A stretch of DNA of 64,000 nt from Franconibacter pulveris DSM 19144 (lineage in GTDB: Bacteria; Pseudomonadota; Gammaproteobacteria; Enterobacterales; Enterobacteriaceae), in NCBI GenBank assembly GCA_000621185.1, contig KK211222.1, positions 305,523-369,522 of the forward strand. The letters run 5' to 3'. A program made the position numbers and the translations under genes. Every line of letters begins with the position of its first letter. Position 1 is the first letter of the stretch. Of the stretch, positions 49,711 through 59,768 are shown piece after piece. The notes under the pieces are model-generated. The model made no database searches and was not told where the DNA came from. It saw only the letters and a list, made by a program, of their open reading frames with translations.

Positions 49711-51000
49711 ATGTGGAAAAATAAACGCGTGCTGTTATCAGCACTGGTGGCGTGCGCCCTGATTTCAGGTTGTAAGCAAGAGGATAACGCCACCACCATT
49801 GAATTTATGCACTCCTCCGTTGAACAGGAGCGCCAGGCGGTAATTAATCAACTCATCGCGGAGTTTGAAAAAGAAAATCCCGGCATCAGGGTTAAACCAG
49901 TGCCGGTGGAAGAGGACGCCTATAACACCAAAGTCACTACCCTCGCACGTTCAGGCTCCCTGCCTGAAGTTATCGAGATAAGCCATGACTACGCTAAGGT
50001 GATGGATAAGGAACAGCTTATCGATCGCGATGCGGTGCAGCAGGTTATTGCCGGAATTGGTGAAGGCATGTTCTATGACGGCGTATTGCGCATCATTCGT
50101 ACCGAAGATGGCAAAGCCTGGACGGGGGTGCCGATGAGCTCCTGGCTGCAGGGCGTCTGGTATCGTAAATCAGCGCTCGCCGGGGCGGGTCTGAGCGAGC
50201 CGACAGGCTGGGACTCGCTGCTGACCGCCGCCGCCAGGCTTGCTAATCCGGCGCAAAAAAAATATGGCATTGCGCTGCCAACGGCGGAAAGCGTGATGAC
50301 CGAACAGGCTTTTTCCCAGTTCGCGCTTTCTAACGGCGCCAACGTGTTTAATGCCCAGGGGGAGATAACGCTCGACACGCCGGAAATGCGCGAGGCGCTC
50401 AATTATTACGGCAAACTCGCTGCACTCTCAATGCCCGGCTCTAATGACGTTATGGAAATTAAAGACGCTTTCATGAACGGCACGGCGCCGATGGCCATTT
50501 ACTCCACCTACATCCTGCCCGCCGTCTTTAAAGAGGGCGACCCGAAAGATCTCGGCTTTATCGTGCCGACGCAAAAATCCTCCGCCGTTTACGGCATGGT
50601 TACCTCTCTGACCATTACCGCCGGGCAAAGCGAGGAGGAGACTGACGCCGCGGAAAAATTTATCGCTTTTATGGAGCAAGCGCCTCACGCCGCGCAGTGG
50701 GTGCTGATGTCTCCCGGCGCGGCGCTGCCGGTGAACAAAGCGGTCGTCGATACGCCCGCCTATAAGGAGAACCCGGTCATCCAGGCCTTTAGCGTGCTCA
50801 CTAATGAACTGATCGCCCAGTATCCCAACGTGCAAGTCTTCGGCTCGGTTGGCGATAAGAACTTTACCCGCATGGGCGACGTAACGGGCTCCGGGGTCAT
50901 CAACGAAGTGGTAAATAGCGTAACGGTCGGCCAACAGGCGCCGCAATCCGCGCTCGCGAAGGGGCAGAAGCGCCTCGTTGAACTGGTGCAGCAGCACTAA
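49711..51000 (+). CDS. ycjN: Sugar ABC transporter substrate-binding lipoprotein
   Basis: This 429-residue SBP_bac_1 family protein has a lipoprotein signal ending in LISGC, with acylated C21. It captures the glucoside substrate in the periplasm and delivers it to YcjO/YcjP. The mature region resembles MalE-type binders for di- and oligosaccharides. It follows ycjM closely and precedes the two permease genes, as in E. coli. The natural ligand is not proven. Confidence 0.94.
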   Translation: MWKNKRVLLSALVACALISGCKQEDNATTIEFMHSSVEQERQAVINQLIAEFEKENPGIRVKPVPVEEDAYNTKVTTLARSGSLPEVIEISHDYAKVMDKEQLIDRDAVQQVIAGIGEGMFYDGVLRIIRTEDGKAWTGVPMSSWLQGVWYRKSALAGAGLSEPTGWDSLLTAAARLANPAQKKYGIALPTAESVMTEQAFSQFALSNGANVFNAQGEITLDTPEMREALNYYGKLAALSMPGSNDVMEIKDAFMNGTAPMAIYSTYILPAVFKEGDPKDLGFIVPTQKSSAVYGMVTSLTITAGQSEEETDAAEKFIAFMEQAPHAAQWVLMSPGAALPVNKAVVDTPAYKENPVIQAFSVLTNELIAQYPNVQVFGSVGDKNFTRMGDVTGSGVINEVVNSVTVGQQAPQSALAKGQKRLVELVQQH

Positions 51001-51024
51001 TTCTCTGCACAAGGAATGACGTTC

Positions 51025-51906
51025 ATGAAGAAAGTGCTTTCCGGCCGTTCTGATATGCCGTTCGCCATGTTCCTCCTGATGCCCAGCCTGCTGTTGCTGG
51101 GAGGGTTGGTCGCCTGGCCAATGCTATCGAATATTGAAATCAGTTTCCTGCGCCTGCCGCTGAACCCAAGGTTAATCTCGCGGTTCGTTGGCCTGGATAA
51201 TTACATCAAAATACTTACCGATGCCGCATTCTGGCATTCGCTGTGGGTGACGTTCTGGTACACCGCGCTGGTGGTGCTTGGCAGCACGACGCTTGGGCTG
51301 GCGATCGCGATTTTCTTTAACCGGGAATTCCGGCTGCGTAAAACGGCCCGTTCGCTCGTGATCCTCTCCTATGTTACGCCGTCGATTTCGCTGGTGTTCG
51401 CCTGGAAATATATGTTTAACAACGGCTATGGCGTAGTGAACTGGATCGCAGGCGACTTGCTGCACCTCTATGACGAGGCGCCGCTCTGGTTCGATAACCC
51501 TGGCAGCAGTTTTGTGCTGGTGGTGCTGTTCGCCATCTGGCGTTATTTCCCCTACGCCTTTATCTCGTTTCTCGCCATTCTTCAGACTATCGACAAATCG
51601 CTCTACGAGGCGGCGGAGATGGACGGAGCCAACGCCTGGCAACGTTTTCGCATCGTCACGCTGCCCGCCATTATGCCTGTGCTGGCGACAGTACTGACGC
51701 TTCGCACCATCTGGATGTTTTACATGTTCGCCGATGTGTATCTGTTAACGACGAAAGTCGACATTCTGGGCGTCTATCTCTACAAAACCGCCTTCGCGTT
51801 TAATGACCTCGGTAAAGCCTCGGCGATTTCAGTGGTGCTCTTCATCATCATTTTCGCTGTCATCCTCATTACCAGAAAACGGGTGAATCTCCATGGCAAC
51901 AAGTAA
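51025..51906 (+). CDS. ycjO: Sugar ABC transporter permease YcjO
   Basis: The start was put at the second ATG (51025, MKKVLSGRSDMPFAMF), because AAGGA lies nine bases before it but abuts the ATG at 51016. The result is 293 residues, as in E. coli. It is a MalF-type permease with six spans and the EAA loop YEAAEMDGANAWQRFRIV. It pairs with YcjP, whose gene overlaps its end by 14 bases. Confidence 0.94.
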   Translation: MKKVLSGRSDMPFAMFLLMPSLLLLGGLVAWPMLSNIEISFLRLPLNPRLISRFVGLDNYIKILTDAAFWHSLWVTFWYTALVVLGSTTLGLAIAIFFNREFRLRKTARSLVILSYVTPSISLVFAWKYMFNNGYGVVNWIAGDLLHLYDEAPLWFDNPGSSFVLVVLFAIWRYFPYAFISFLAILQTIDKSLYEAAEMDGANAWQRFRIVTLPAIMPVLATVLTLRTIWMFYMFADVYLLTTKVDILGVYLYKTAFAFNDLGKASAISVVLFIIIFAVILITRKRVNLHGNK

Positions 51907-52735
51907 ACGTACGCTTCGCCGCATCAGCTTTTACGCCGGGCTGGCGCTCTTTCTGATCTTCACGTTGTTTCCTTTCTTCGTGATGTTGATGACCTCGTTC
52001 AAAAGCGCGAAAGAGGCGATATCGCTGCACCCGACGCTGTTCCCGCAGCACTGGACGTTGGAGCATTATGTTGACATTTTTAACCCGCTGATCTTTCCGT
52101 TTGTTACCTATTTCCGTAACAGTCTGGTGGTTTCTTTAACCGCCTCCGGCGTGGCGGTGTTTATCGGCATACTGGGCGCGTACGCGCTCTCGAAGTTGCG
52201 CTTTAAAGGACGTATGACCATCAACGCCAGCTTTTACACGGTCTATATGTTCTCGGGCATTCTGCTGGTCGTGCCCTTATTTAAAATCATCACTGCGCTT
52301 GGCATTTACGATACGCAACTTGCCATCATCCTCACCATGGTGACGCAAACTCTGCCTACCGCAGTATTCATGCTGAAAAGCTACTTCGACACCATTCCGG
52401 ATGAGATTGAAGAAGCGGCGATGATGGACGGTCTTAACCGCCTGCAAATCATTTTCTACATCACGGTGCCGCTCGCGGTATCCGGTCTGATATCGGTCTT
52501 TGTCTACTGCTTTATGGTGGCCTGGAACGATTATCTGTTCGCTTCCATTTTCCTTTCCAGCGCCGGCAATTTCACGTTGCCGGTGGGACTGAATGCGCTC
52601 TTCAGCACGCCCGATTATATCTGGGGACGCATGATGGCGGCATCGCTGGTCACCGCTTTGCCGGTGGTTGTGATGTACGCGCTTTCTGAACGTTTTATTA
52701 AGAGCGGTTCGACTGACGGTGGCGTGAAGGGCTAA
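51893..52735 (+). CDS. ycjP: Sugar ABC transporter permease YcjP
   Basis: This 280-residue MalG-type permease has six spans and the EAA loop EEAAMMDGLNRLQIIFYI near residue 185. It forms the channel heterodimer with YcjO. The genes overlap by 14 bases, so production should be coupled. The ATPase for the pair is most likely YcjV at the end of the operon. Confidence 0.95.
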   Translation: MATSKRTLRRISFYAGLALFLIFTLFPFFVMLMTSFKSAKEAISLHPTLFPQHWTLEHYVDIFNPLIFPFVTYFRNSLVVSLTASGVAVFIGILGAYALSKLRFKGRMTINASFYTVYMFSGILLVVPLFKIITALGIYDTQLAIILTMVTQTLPTAVFMLKSYFDTIPDEIEEAAMMDGLNRLQIIFYITVPLAVSGLISVFVYCFMVAWNDYLFASIFLSSAGNFTLPVGLNALFSTPDYIWGRMMAASLVTALPVVVMYALSERFIKSGSTDGGVKG

Positions 52736-52763
52736 CCGGGTCATTTTTAATACGGAGATTGAA

Positions 52764-53816
52764 ATGAAAAAGTTGATTGCTAAAGCGCCCCGCGTTGCGG
52801 CGCTGGTGGAGTACGAAGACCGCCCGGTGGCGGCCAGTGAAGTGAAAATCCGCGTGCGCTACGGCGCGCCGAAACACGGCACCGAAGTGGTGGACTTTCG
52901 CGCCGCCAGCCCGTTTATCGATGAGCAGTTCTCTGCCGAGTGGCAGCTGTTCGTGCCGCGCCCGGAAGGGGCTGCGCGAGGCATTGAGTTCGGCAATTTC
53001 CAGCTTGGCAACATGGTGGTCGGCGAGATAGTCGAGCGCGGCGCTGAGGTGACGGATTACGCTCTCGGCGAGCAGGTCTGCACCTACGGCCCGCTGATGG
53101 AGACGGTTATCGTCAACGCGGTGAACAACTACAAACTGCGCAAAATGCCGCAAGGCGCATCGTGGAAAAACGCGGTTTGCTACGACCCGGCCCAGTTCGC
53201 CATGAGCGGCGTGCGCGACGCTAATGTCCGCGTGGGTGATTTCGTGGTTGTCGTGGGCCTGGGCGCGATAGGCCAGATAGCTATTCAACTGGCGAAAAAA
53301 GCGGGCGCATCCGTGGTCATCGGCGTCGACCCGATTGCGCATCGCTGTGAGATTGCCCGCCGTCACGGCGCTGATCATTGTTTAAACCCGGTGGGAACCG
53401 ATGTCGGGCTTGAGATCAAAAAGCTGACCGGCAAACAGGGCGCTGACGTGATTATTGAAACCAGCGGTCACGCCGATGCGCTGCAGGCGGCGCTGCGCGG
53501 CATCGCCTATGGCGGCACTATCTCTTATGTCGCTTTCGCTAAGCCGTTCCCGGCGGGGTTCAACCTGGGGCGCGAAGCGCACTTTAACAATGCGAAAATT
53601 GTGTTTTCCCGCGCCGGCAGCGAGCCGAACCCGGACTATCCGCGCTGGAGCCGCAAACGCATCGAAGAAACCTGCTGGGAACTGCTGATGAACGGTTATC
53701 TCAATTGCGAGGATCTGATAGACCCGGTCGTTACCTTCCAGCAGAGCGCTGACAGCTATATGAAATACGTCGATCAGCACCCGGAGTTGAGCATCAAAAT
53801 GGGCGTCACTTTTTAA
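52764..53816 (+). CDS. ycjQ: Zinc-type D-guloside 3-dehydrogenase
   Basis: This 350-residue medium-chain dehydrogenase has the Rossmann motif VVGLGAIGQIA near residue 175 and the IIETSGHADAL segment. In the E. coli pathway worked out biochemically, YcjQ interconverts the 3-keto sugar and the guloside with NAD(H), following YcjS and YcjR. It is preceded by GGAG. The metal ligands are not the classical alcohol-dehydrogenase set, so metal content cannot be settled from sequence. Confidence 0.92.
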   Translation: MKKLIAKAPRVAALVEYEDRPVAASEVKIRVRYGAPKHGTEVVDFRAASPFIDEQFSAEWQLFVPRPEGAARGIEFGNFQLGNMVVGEIVERGAEVTDYALGEQVCTYGPLMETVIVNAVNNYKLRKMPQGASWKNAVCYDPAQFAMSGVRDANVRVGDFVVVVGLGAIGQIAIQLAKKAGASVVIGVDPIAHRCEIARRHGADHCLNPVGTDVGLEIKKLTGKQGADVIIETSGHADALQAALRGIAYGGTISYVAFAKPFPAGFNLGREAHFNNAKIVFSRAGSEPNPDYPRWSRKRIEETCWELLMNGYLNCEDLIDPVVTFQQSADSYMKYVDQHPELSIKMGVTF

Positions 53817-53834
53817 TTCATGGATGAACAAATA

Positions 53835-54623
53835 ATGAAAATCGCTACGCAAAACCAGGCTTTTTTTCCGCAGAATATTTTAGAGAAGTTTCGCTATATC
53901 AAAGCAATGGGGTTCGATGGCTTTGAGATAGACGGCAAATTGCTGGTTGATAACCTCAAAGCGGTGAAATCCGCCATTGTTGAAACGGGGCTGCCAGTCA
54001 CTACCGCCTGCGGCGGCTACGACGGCTGGATCGGTGACTTCATTGAAGAGCGCCGCCTCAATGGTCTTAAGCAGATAGCCAGCATTCTGGAAGCGCTGGC
54101 GGAAGTGGGGGGCAAAGGCATTGTCGTGCCCGCCGCCTGGGGAATGTTCACCTTTCGCCTGCCGCCAATGACGTCGCCGCGAAGCCTGGAAGGGGACCGC
54201 AAAGCGGTGAGCGACTCCCTGCGTTACCTGGACGGCGTCGCGGCGCGTACCGGCACTACCGTTTTCCTCGAGCCGCTTAACCGCTACCAGGATCACATGA
54301 TTAATACCCTGGCGGACGCGCGCCGCTATATCGTGGAAGGCGACTTACAGCATGTGAAAATTATTGGCGATTTTTATCACATGAATATCGAAGAGGACGA
54401 TATCAGCGCCGCCTTTCACGACAACCGCGACCTGCTAGGCCATGTGCATATCGCTGATAACCACCGCTATCAGCCGGGCAGCGGCGCTATCGATTTCAAA
54501 AAGCACTTTGACCAACTGCGGGCGGATGGTTACGACGGTTACGTCGTCTATGAATGCCGCATTCGCGCGGAGGATCCCGCGGCGGCGTACCAGCAGTCGC
54601 TGAACTTTCTGCGTCAGTGTTAA
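53835..54623 (+). CDS. ycjR: 3-dehydro-glucoside 4-epimerase (xylose-isomerase-like barrel)
   Basis: The start was placed at 53835 (MKIATQNQAFFPQN), giving 262 residues like the E. coli protein; an ATG 15 bases upstream is possible because neither has a strong ribosome site. The AP-endonuclease-2/TIM-barrel metal ligands are seen in VFLEPLNRYQ, IIGDFYHMN, GHVHIADNHR and VVYECRIRAE. It epimerises 3-ketoglucosides to 3-ketogulosides at C4. It lies between the two dehydrogenases YcjQ and YcjS. Confidence 0.92.
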   Translation: MKIATQNQAFFPQNILEKFRYIKAMGFDGFEIDGKLLVDNLKAVKSAIVETGLPVTTACGGYDGWIGDFIEERRLNGLKQIASILEALAEVGGKGIVVPAAWGMFTFRLPPMTSPRSLEGDRKAVSDSLRYLDGVAARTGTTVFLEPLNRYQDHMINTLADARRYIVEGDLQHVKIIGDFYHMNIEEDDISAAFHDNRDLLGHVHIADNHRYQPGSGAIDFKKHFDQLRADGYDGYVVYECRIRAEDPAAAYQQSLNFLRQC

Positions 54624-54638
54624 GAGGCGGCGCGCAAG

Positions 54639-55691
54639 ATGAGTGCTAACAATCCCTTGCCGCTGCGGGTCGCCATTATCGGCGCCGGTCAGGTGGCGGA
54701 TAAAGTCCATGCCTCGTTTTATAGCGCGCGTAAAGAGGTGGAACTGGTGGCTGTCTGTGACAGCAACCAGCAACAGGCGCAGGCGTTCGCTGAACGCTAC
54801 GCCGTTGAACACGTCTTTACCGATGCGCAGACGCTGCTGCGAGAATGTCGCCCTGATGTTGTGAGCGTCTGTTCACCGAACCGCTTTCATCACGAGCATG
54901 TCATGCAGGCGCTGGCGGCAGGCTGTCACGTCATGTGCGAAAAACCGCCCGCCATGACGCCGCAGGAAGCAGACGAGATGCGTAAGGCGGCGCGCCAGTC
55001 AGGCAGAGTGCTGGCCTACGATTTTCATCATCGCTTCGCCCTGGATTGCCAGCTGTTGCGCCAGCGCGTGGCGGCGGGGGAGCTTGGCGAGGTCTACGTC
55101 ACTAACGCCCGCGCGCTCCGCCGCTGCGGCGTGCCGGGATGGGGCGTTTTTACCAATAAAGCGTTGCAGGGCGGCGGGCCGCTTATCGATATCGGCATCC
55201 ATATGCTTGACGCCGCGCTGTTTGTGCTGGGCTTTCCGCAGGTGCGTCGGGTCACGGCGCATGCCTATCAGAAACTCGGCACTCGTAAAAACAGCGGCCA
55301 GTTTGGCTACTGGGATCCAGCGGCTTATACGGTGGAAGACGCTGTGTTCGCCACTCTGGAGTTCGCTCATGGCGGCATTCTGCGCCTCGAAACCTCTTTT
55401 GCGCTGAATATCATCCCGCAGTCCGTCATGAACGTAGAGTTCTGCGGCGATAAAGCGGGCGCTACGCTTTTTCCAGCGCACATATATGAAGATGTGGATG
55501 GCGACCTCGTGACGCTGTTACAGCGTGAAAAGGCGGATGACAAGCGGCATCAGCGCAGCATGGAGGCCTTTCTTGAAGCCGTGCAGGGCAAGCCGGCGCC
55601 CATTGCCGATGCTGAGCAGGGATACCTTATTCAACAACTTGTCGCCGCCATTTATCAGGCGGCGGAAACAGGGAAGTGTGTGGAATTATGA
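54639..55691 (+). CDS. ycjS: D-glucoside 3-dehydrogenase (GFO/IDH/MocA family)
   Basis: This 350-residue oxidoreductase has an N-terminal NAD-binding motif (IIGAGQVADKVHA), the family EKP motif (MCEKPPAMTP) and the catalytic helix GGGPLIDIGIHMLDAA. It oxidises the 3-hydroxyl of alpha-glucosides with NAD, the entry step to the keto-sugar branch. Its stop codon overlaps the ycjT start (ATGA). Confidence 0.93.
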   Translation: MSANNPLPLRVAIIGAGQVADKVHASFYSARKEVELVAVCDSNQQQAQAFAERYAVEHVFTDAQTLLRECRPDVVSVCSPNRFHHEHVMQALAAGCHVMCEKPPAMTPQEADEMRKAARQSGRVLAYDFHHRFALDCQLLRQRVAAGELGEVYVTNARALRRCGVPGWGVFTNKALQGGGPLIDIGIHMLDAALFVLGFPQVRRVTAHAYQKLGTRKNSGQFGYWDPAAYTVEDAVFATLEFAHGGILRLETSFALNIIPQSVMNVEFCGDKAGATLFPAHIYEDVDGDLVTLLQREKADDKRHQRSMEAFLEAVQGKPAPIADAEQGYLIQQLVAAIYQAAETGKCVEL

Positions 55692-57943
55692 GCGACATCA
55701 GTTCGCTGGTCGAAGCACGCTTCGACCCGCAGCGGCACAACAAGTACGCCACGTTGATGGCGGCAGGCAACGGCTACCTTGGCATTCGCGCCACGCATGA
55801 AGAGGGCTACACCACCCAAACGCGCGGTATGTTTCTCGCCGGGCTTTATCATCGCGCCGGGGAAGAGGAGTCGCGCGAGCTGGTGAATCTGCCGGATGTG
55901 GTGGGGATGCATATTGAGATTGACGGTGAGATAGTCAACCTGCTTGCCGGCAAGCTGCTGAGCTATCGTCGCGAGCTGCGCTTTGCCACAGGTGAACTGC
56001 GCCGCGAGGCGGTCTGGGAATCGGTAAGCGGTCAGCGTTATACGCTGCTCTGCGAACGATTTCTCTCTCGCCACAATAACGCCCTTTTTTGCCAGCGTAT
56101 TTCCATTACGCCGCACAACAGCGAATGTTGCATCAACATAGCAACGGGCATTGACGCCACGCAAACCAACGCGGGCCGCCAGCATCTGGATGAAACGCAG
56201 GTTCGCGTATTTGATCAGCAGACCATGCAGGCTATTTACCGCACCCGCAGCAAGGACGCGCACGTCGCTATCACCTGCGCCTGCCTGGTTTCGCCCCGCG
56301 CTCAGGTGAGCTTCTCCGCTAAAAACCGTCGGCTACAACAGCATAGCTTTTGCGAACTCAAGCCCGGCGAGACGCTAACGCTAGATAAGTATTGCCTGAT
56401 TGAGCGGTGGCTGGATGGCGAGGTGCCAAAAGAGGCGGGCCAGACCAGCCTTGCGCAACTGAGTACCTGCATGGAGCAGGGGTATGAAGCGTTGCTTGGC
56501 GCCTCTGCCGCCGTATGGCAGGCATGGTGGCGACAATGCCGGGTAACAGTGCAGAGCGAGACGCAGGGCGATCAACGCGCGCTGGATTTCGCGCTTTATC
56601 ATCTGGCGGCCATGACGCCGGTTCATGATGAGCGCAGCAGCATCGGGGCGAAGGGGTTAACGGGAGAAGGTTACAAAGGGCATGTTTTCTGGGATACGGA
56701 GGTCTTCCTGTTGCCTGTCCATCTGTACACGCAGCCGGAAATCGCGCGTCAGCTTTTGCGCTACCGCTGGTTGAACCTCGCCGGCGCCCACAATAAAGCG
56801 CAGCAGAACGGTTTTGCCGGCGCATTGTTTCCCTGGGAAAGTGGACGCACTGGCGAAGAAGAAACCCCTGCCTGGGCTGCAATTAATATCCGTACCGGGC
56901 TGCGGCAAAAAGTCGCGTCTGCACTGGCGGAGCATCACCTTGTAGCGGATATCGCTTGGGCCGTCGTGGCGTATTATCAGGCAACGGGCGATGACGCCTT
57001 TATGGCGAAAGAGGGCGTGGAGCTACTGAGAGAAACTGCGCGCTTCTGGTTAAGCCGGGCGACTGAGGTCGACGGCGCGCTCGAACTGCATGATGTCATT
57101 GGCCCGGATGAATACACGGAGCACGTGAATAACAACGCCTATACCAACTATCTCGCCTGCTACAACGTGGCGATGGCCCGCCATTTCAGCAAGCGTTTTG
57201 CTAAACCCGATGAGGCTTTCAGCAGCCAGCTGGACGATTTTCTCGCCCGCCTGAGGCTGCCGCAGCCACGCCCTGACGGCGTTATCCCACAGGACGACAC
57301 GTTTTTCAGTAAACCAACTATCGATCTCACGCGCTATAAAGCGAACGCTGGCAGTCAGTCGATATTGCTGGATTACTCGCGCGCCGAAGTGAACGAGATG
57401 CAGATCCTGAAGCAGGCGGACGTGGTGATGCTGCTGTACATGCTGCCCTGGCTGTACGGTGAGCCGGTGTTGCGGGCAAACCTGGCTTATTACGAACCGC
57501 GCACCATTCATGACTCCTCGCTCAGCAAGGCGATTCATGGAATTGTCGCCGCGCGCTGCCACGAGCCTGAACAGGCGTACCGCTTCTGGCGGGAAGGGTG
57601 CCAGATAGATCTCGGCGACGCGCCGCACAGCAGCGACGACGGTATTCATGCCGCCGCCAGCGGCGCTATCTGGCTTGGCGCGGTGCAGGGGTTTGCGGGC
57701 GTCGTGGCAATGCAGGATGAATTGCACATTAACCCGGCGCTGCCGAAGGCGTGGACCAGCGTAGCGTTTCCCTGCTGCTGGCGCGGCCGCAAGCTTTACC
57801 TCACCCTGACGCACCAGCAGTTAAGCGTAGAGAGCGATGGGCCGGTCATGCTGCATGTGTGCGGCAAAGCGGTTGAAGTGGACGGCAGAGCCGATTTTTT
57901 TATCCCGGCGTCCGGGAGCGGTACCAGCCAGGAGGGCATATGA
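55688..57943 (+). CDS. ycjT: Kojibiose phosphorylase (GH65)
   Basis: The start at 55688 overlaps the ycjS stop (ATGA) and gives 751 residues; an in-frame GTG 12 bases upstream was judged less likely. The GH65 catalytic acid is E475 in [15 protein letters not shown]. The phosphate-binding region follows near [14 protein letters not shown]. The E. coli enzyme splits kojibiose (alpha-1,2-glucobiose) with phosphate to beta-glucose 1-phosphate and glucose, which the next gene, ycjU, can use. Its end overlaps ycjU by four bases. Confidence 0.94.
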   Translation: MSDISSLVEARFDPQRHNKYATLMAAGNGYLGIRATHEEGYTTQTRGMFLAGLYHRAGEEESRELVNLPDVVGMHIEIDGEIVNLLAGKLLSYRRELRFATGELRREAVWESVSGQRYTLLCERFLSRHNNALFCQRISITPHNSECCINIATGIDATQTNAGRQHLDETQVRVFDQQTMQAIYRTRSKDAHVAITCACLVSPRAQVSFSAKNRRLQQHSFCELKPGETLTLDKYCLIERWLDGEVPKEAGQTSLAQLSTCMEQGYEALLGASAAVWQAWWRQCRVTVQSETQGDQRALDFALYHLAAMTPVHDERSSIGAKGLTGEGYKGHVFWDTEVFLLPVHLYTQPEIARQLLRYRWLNLAGAHNKAQQNGFAGALFPWESGRTGEEETPAWAAINIRTGLRQKVASALAEHHLVADIAWAVVAYYQATGDDAFMAKEGVELLRETARFWLSRATEVDGALELHDVIGPDEYTEHVNNNAYTNYLACYNVAMARHFSKRFAKPDEAFSSQLDDFLARLRLPQPRPDGVIPQDDTFFSKPTIDLTRYKANAGSQSILLDYSRAEVNEMQILKQADVVMLLYMLPWLYGEPVLRANLAYYEPRTIHDSSLSKAIHGIVAARCHEPEQAYRFWREGCQIDLGDAPHSSDDGIHAAASGAIWLGAVQGFAGVVAMQDELHINPALPKAWTSVAFPCCWRGRKLYLTLTHQQLSVESDGPVMLHVCGKAVEVDGRADFFIPASGSGTSQEGI

Positions 57944-58623
57944 AACCGCAAGCAGTGATTTTCGATCTCGATGGCGTTATTACCGACACGGCGCACCTGC
58001 ATTTTGTCGCCTGGCGCAACGTGGCGGCGGAAGTGGGCATTATGATCGATGAAAAATTCAATGCTGAGCTCAAAGGCATCAGCCGTATGGCTTCACTTGA
58101 GCGCATTTTGCGCCATGGCGGCAAAGACGCGGCGTTCGACCTGTCGGCCCGCGAGGCGCTGGCAGGGCGAAAAAACGCACTGTACGTTGATTCGCTTTCA
58201 CAGCTTACCCCGCAATCCGTGCTGCCGGGCATGACTTCGCTGTTGCATACGTTAAAAGCGCAGGGGATTAAAACGGGTCTGGCTTCGGTGTCGCTCAATG
58301 CGCCGGCAATCCTGACCGCGCTGGGTCTGCAATCGCATTTCGATTTTTGCGCCGATGCAAGCAGGCTTAAACGCTCCAAGCCGGACCCGGAAATTTTTCT
58401 CGCCGCCTGCGAGGGGCTAAAGGTCGACCCGGCACGCTGTATCGGAATTGAAGATGCGCAGGCGGGCATTGAGGCGATTAACGCCAGCGGCATGCTTTCC
58501 GTGGGTATCGGCGTTGGGCTAAAGCATGCGGATCTGCTGCTGGACAGTACTGAAGAGCTTACCTGGCCGCGGCTAGAGGCTTTCTGGAACCAACAACAAC
58601 GCGCTTGCGCGTCCAGCCACTGA
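57940..58623 (+). CDS. ycjU: Beta-phosphoglucomutase
   Basis: This 227-residue HAD-superfamily enzyme has the nucleophile motif FDLDGVITD (D9 phosphorylated, D11 acid/base), an alpha-helical cap with ARE..AGRK, and the lysine and acidic motifs KRSKPDP and GIEDAQAG. It converts beta-glucose 1-phosphate from YcjT to glucose 6-phosphate for glycolysis. It overlaps ycjT by four bases and is followed by ycjV after nine bases. Confidence 0.95.
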   Translation: MKPQAVIFDLDGVITDTAHLHFVAWRNVAAEVGIMIDEKFNAELKGISRMASLERILRHGGKDAAFDLSAREALAGRKNALYVDSLSQLTPQSVLPGMTSLLHTLKAQGIKTGLASVSLNAPAILTALGLQSHFDFCADASRLKRSKPDPEIFLAACEGLKVDPARCIGIEDAQAGIEAINASGMLSVGIGVGLKHADLLLDSTEELTWPRLEAFWNQQQRACASSH

Positions 58624-58632
58624 GGGATAACT

Positions 58633-59715
58633 ATGGCTCAGCTCTCCTTACAACATATCCAAAAAATTTATGACAACCAGGTGCATGTGGTAAAAGATTT
58701 CAACCTGGAGATTGCCGATAAAGAGTTCATTGTCTTTGTCGGCCCTTCTGGCTGCGGCAAGTCCACGACGCTTCGCATGATAGCCGGGCTTGAGGAGATA
58801 AGCGGCGGCGACTTGCTAATTGACGGCGTGAGGATGAACGATGTGCCCGCCAAGGCGCGCAACATCGCCATGGTGTTTCAGAACTACGCGCTCTACCCGC
58901 ATATGACGGTTTACGACAACATGGCGTTCGGCCTGAAAATGCAAAAGATCGACCCGCAAGAAATTGACGGGCGAGTCATGTGGGCGGCGCAAATTCTGGG
59001 GCTGAAAGAATATCTCAAGCGTAAACCCGGCGCGCTTTCTGGCGGGCAGCGCCAACGCGTGGCGCTCGGACGGGCGATTGTGCGTGAGGCGGGCGTTTTT
59101 TTAATGGATGAGCCGCTCTCAAACCTCGACGCCAAACTCCGCGTGCAGATGCGCGCAGAGATCAGCAAGCTGCACCAGAAGCTGAATACCACCATGATTT
59201 ATGTGACCCATGATCAGACCGAAGCGATGACCATGGCGACACGCATCGTCATCATGAAAGAGGGTATCGTGCAGCAGGTGGGGGCGCCGAAAGAGGTTTA
59301 TAACCATCCGGCAAATATGTTTGTGGCGGGTTTTATTGGCTCGCCAGCCATGAACTTTGTCCGCGGCGCGATTGACGGCGATTGCTTTGTCACCGAAACG
59401 CTTAAGCTGCAGGTACCGCAGCATTTACTGAAGTCGCTGAACGATCGCGGCTATCAGCGAAAAGCAGTGGTGCTCGGCATTCGTCCGGAAGATATTCTGA
59501 CGCAGCCCGGCAATGGGCAGCCTGTCTCAGCGCATATCAGCGTGGCGGAATTAACCGGAGCGGAGTTTATGCTTTATTGCACCGTCGGCGGTCATGAACT
59601 GGTGGTGCGCGCCAGCGCAGAAAAAGATTATCAGGCGGGTGAAACTATTCCGCTGTGGTTTGATATGCAAAAAAGCCACTTCTTCGATGTCGAAACAGAG
59701 TGCGTGATTAGCTAA
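58633..59715 (+). CDS. ycjV: Sugar ABC transporter ATP-binding protein (intact YcjV)
   Basis: This 360-residue MalK/MsmK-type ATPase is complete: Walker A GPSGCGKST (37-45), signature LSGGQ (135-139), Walker B VFLMDEP, the switch histidine in YVTHDQTEA, and a full C-terminal regulatory TOBE domain. It should energise YcjNOP. In E. coli K-12 ycjV is annotated as a pseudogene as I recall, so this strain appears to keep the whole transporter. It ends the operon at a strong terminator. Confidence 0.93.
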   Translation: MAQLSLQHIQKIYDNQVHVVKDFNLEIADKEFIVFVGPSGCGKSTTLRMIAGLEEISGGDLLIDGVRMNDVPAKARNIAMVFQNYALYPHMTVYDNMAFGLKMQKIDPQEIDGRVMWAAQILGLKEYLKRKPGALSGGQRQRVALGRAIVREAGVFLMDEPLSNLDAKLRVQMRAEISKLHQKLNTTMIYVTHDQTEAMTMATRIVIMKEGIVQQVGAPKEVYNHPANMFVAGFIGSPAMNFVRGAIDGDCFVTETLKLQVPQHLLKSLNDRGYQRKAVVLGIRPEDILTQPGNGQPVSAHISVAELTGAEFMLYCTVGGHELVVRASAEKDYQAGETIPLWFDMQKSHFFDVETECVIS

Positions 59716-59720
59716 AACCG

Positions 59721-59744
59721 GGCCGGGATATGCCCGGCCTTTTT
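59721..59744. terminator. Terminator between ycjV and ycjW
   Basis: The stem GGCCGGG / CCCGGCC with loop ATATG is followed by five T on the plus strand; on the minus strand the tail is CGGTTTT, so it can also serve ycjW. Confidence 0.88.
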
Positions 59745-59768
59745 AACGAATTTCAGCAGGCAGATAAG

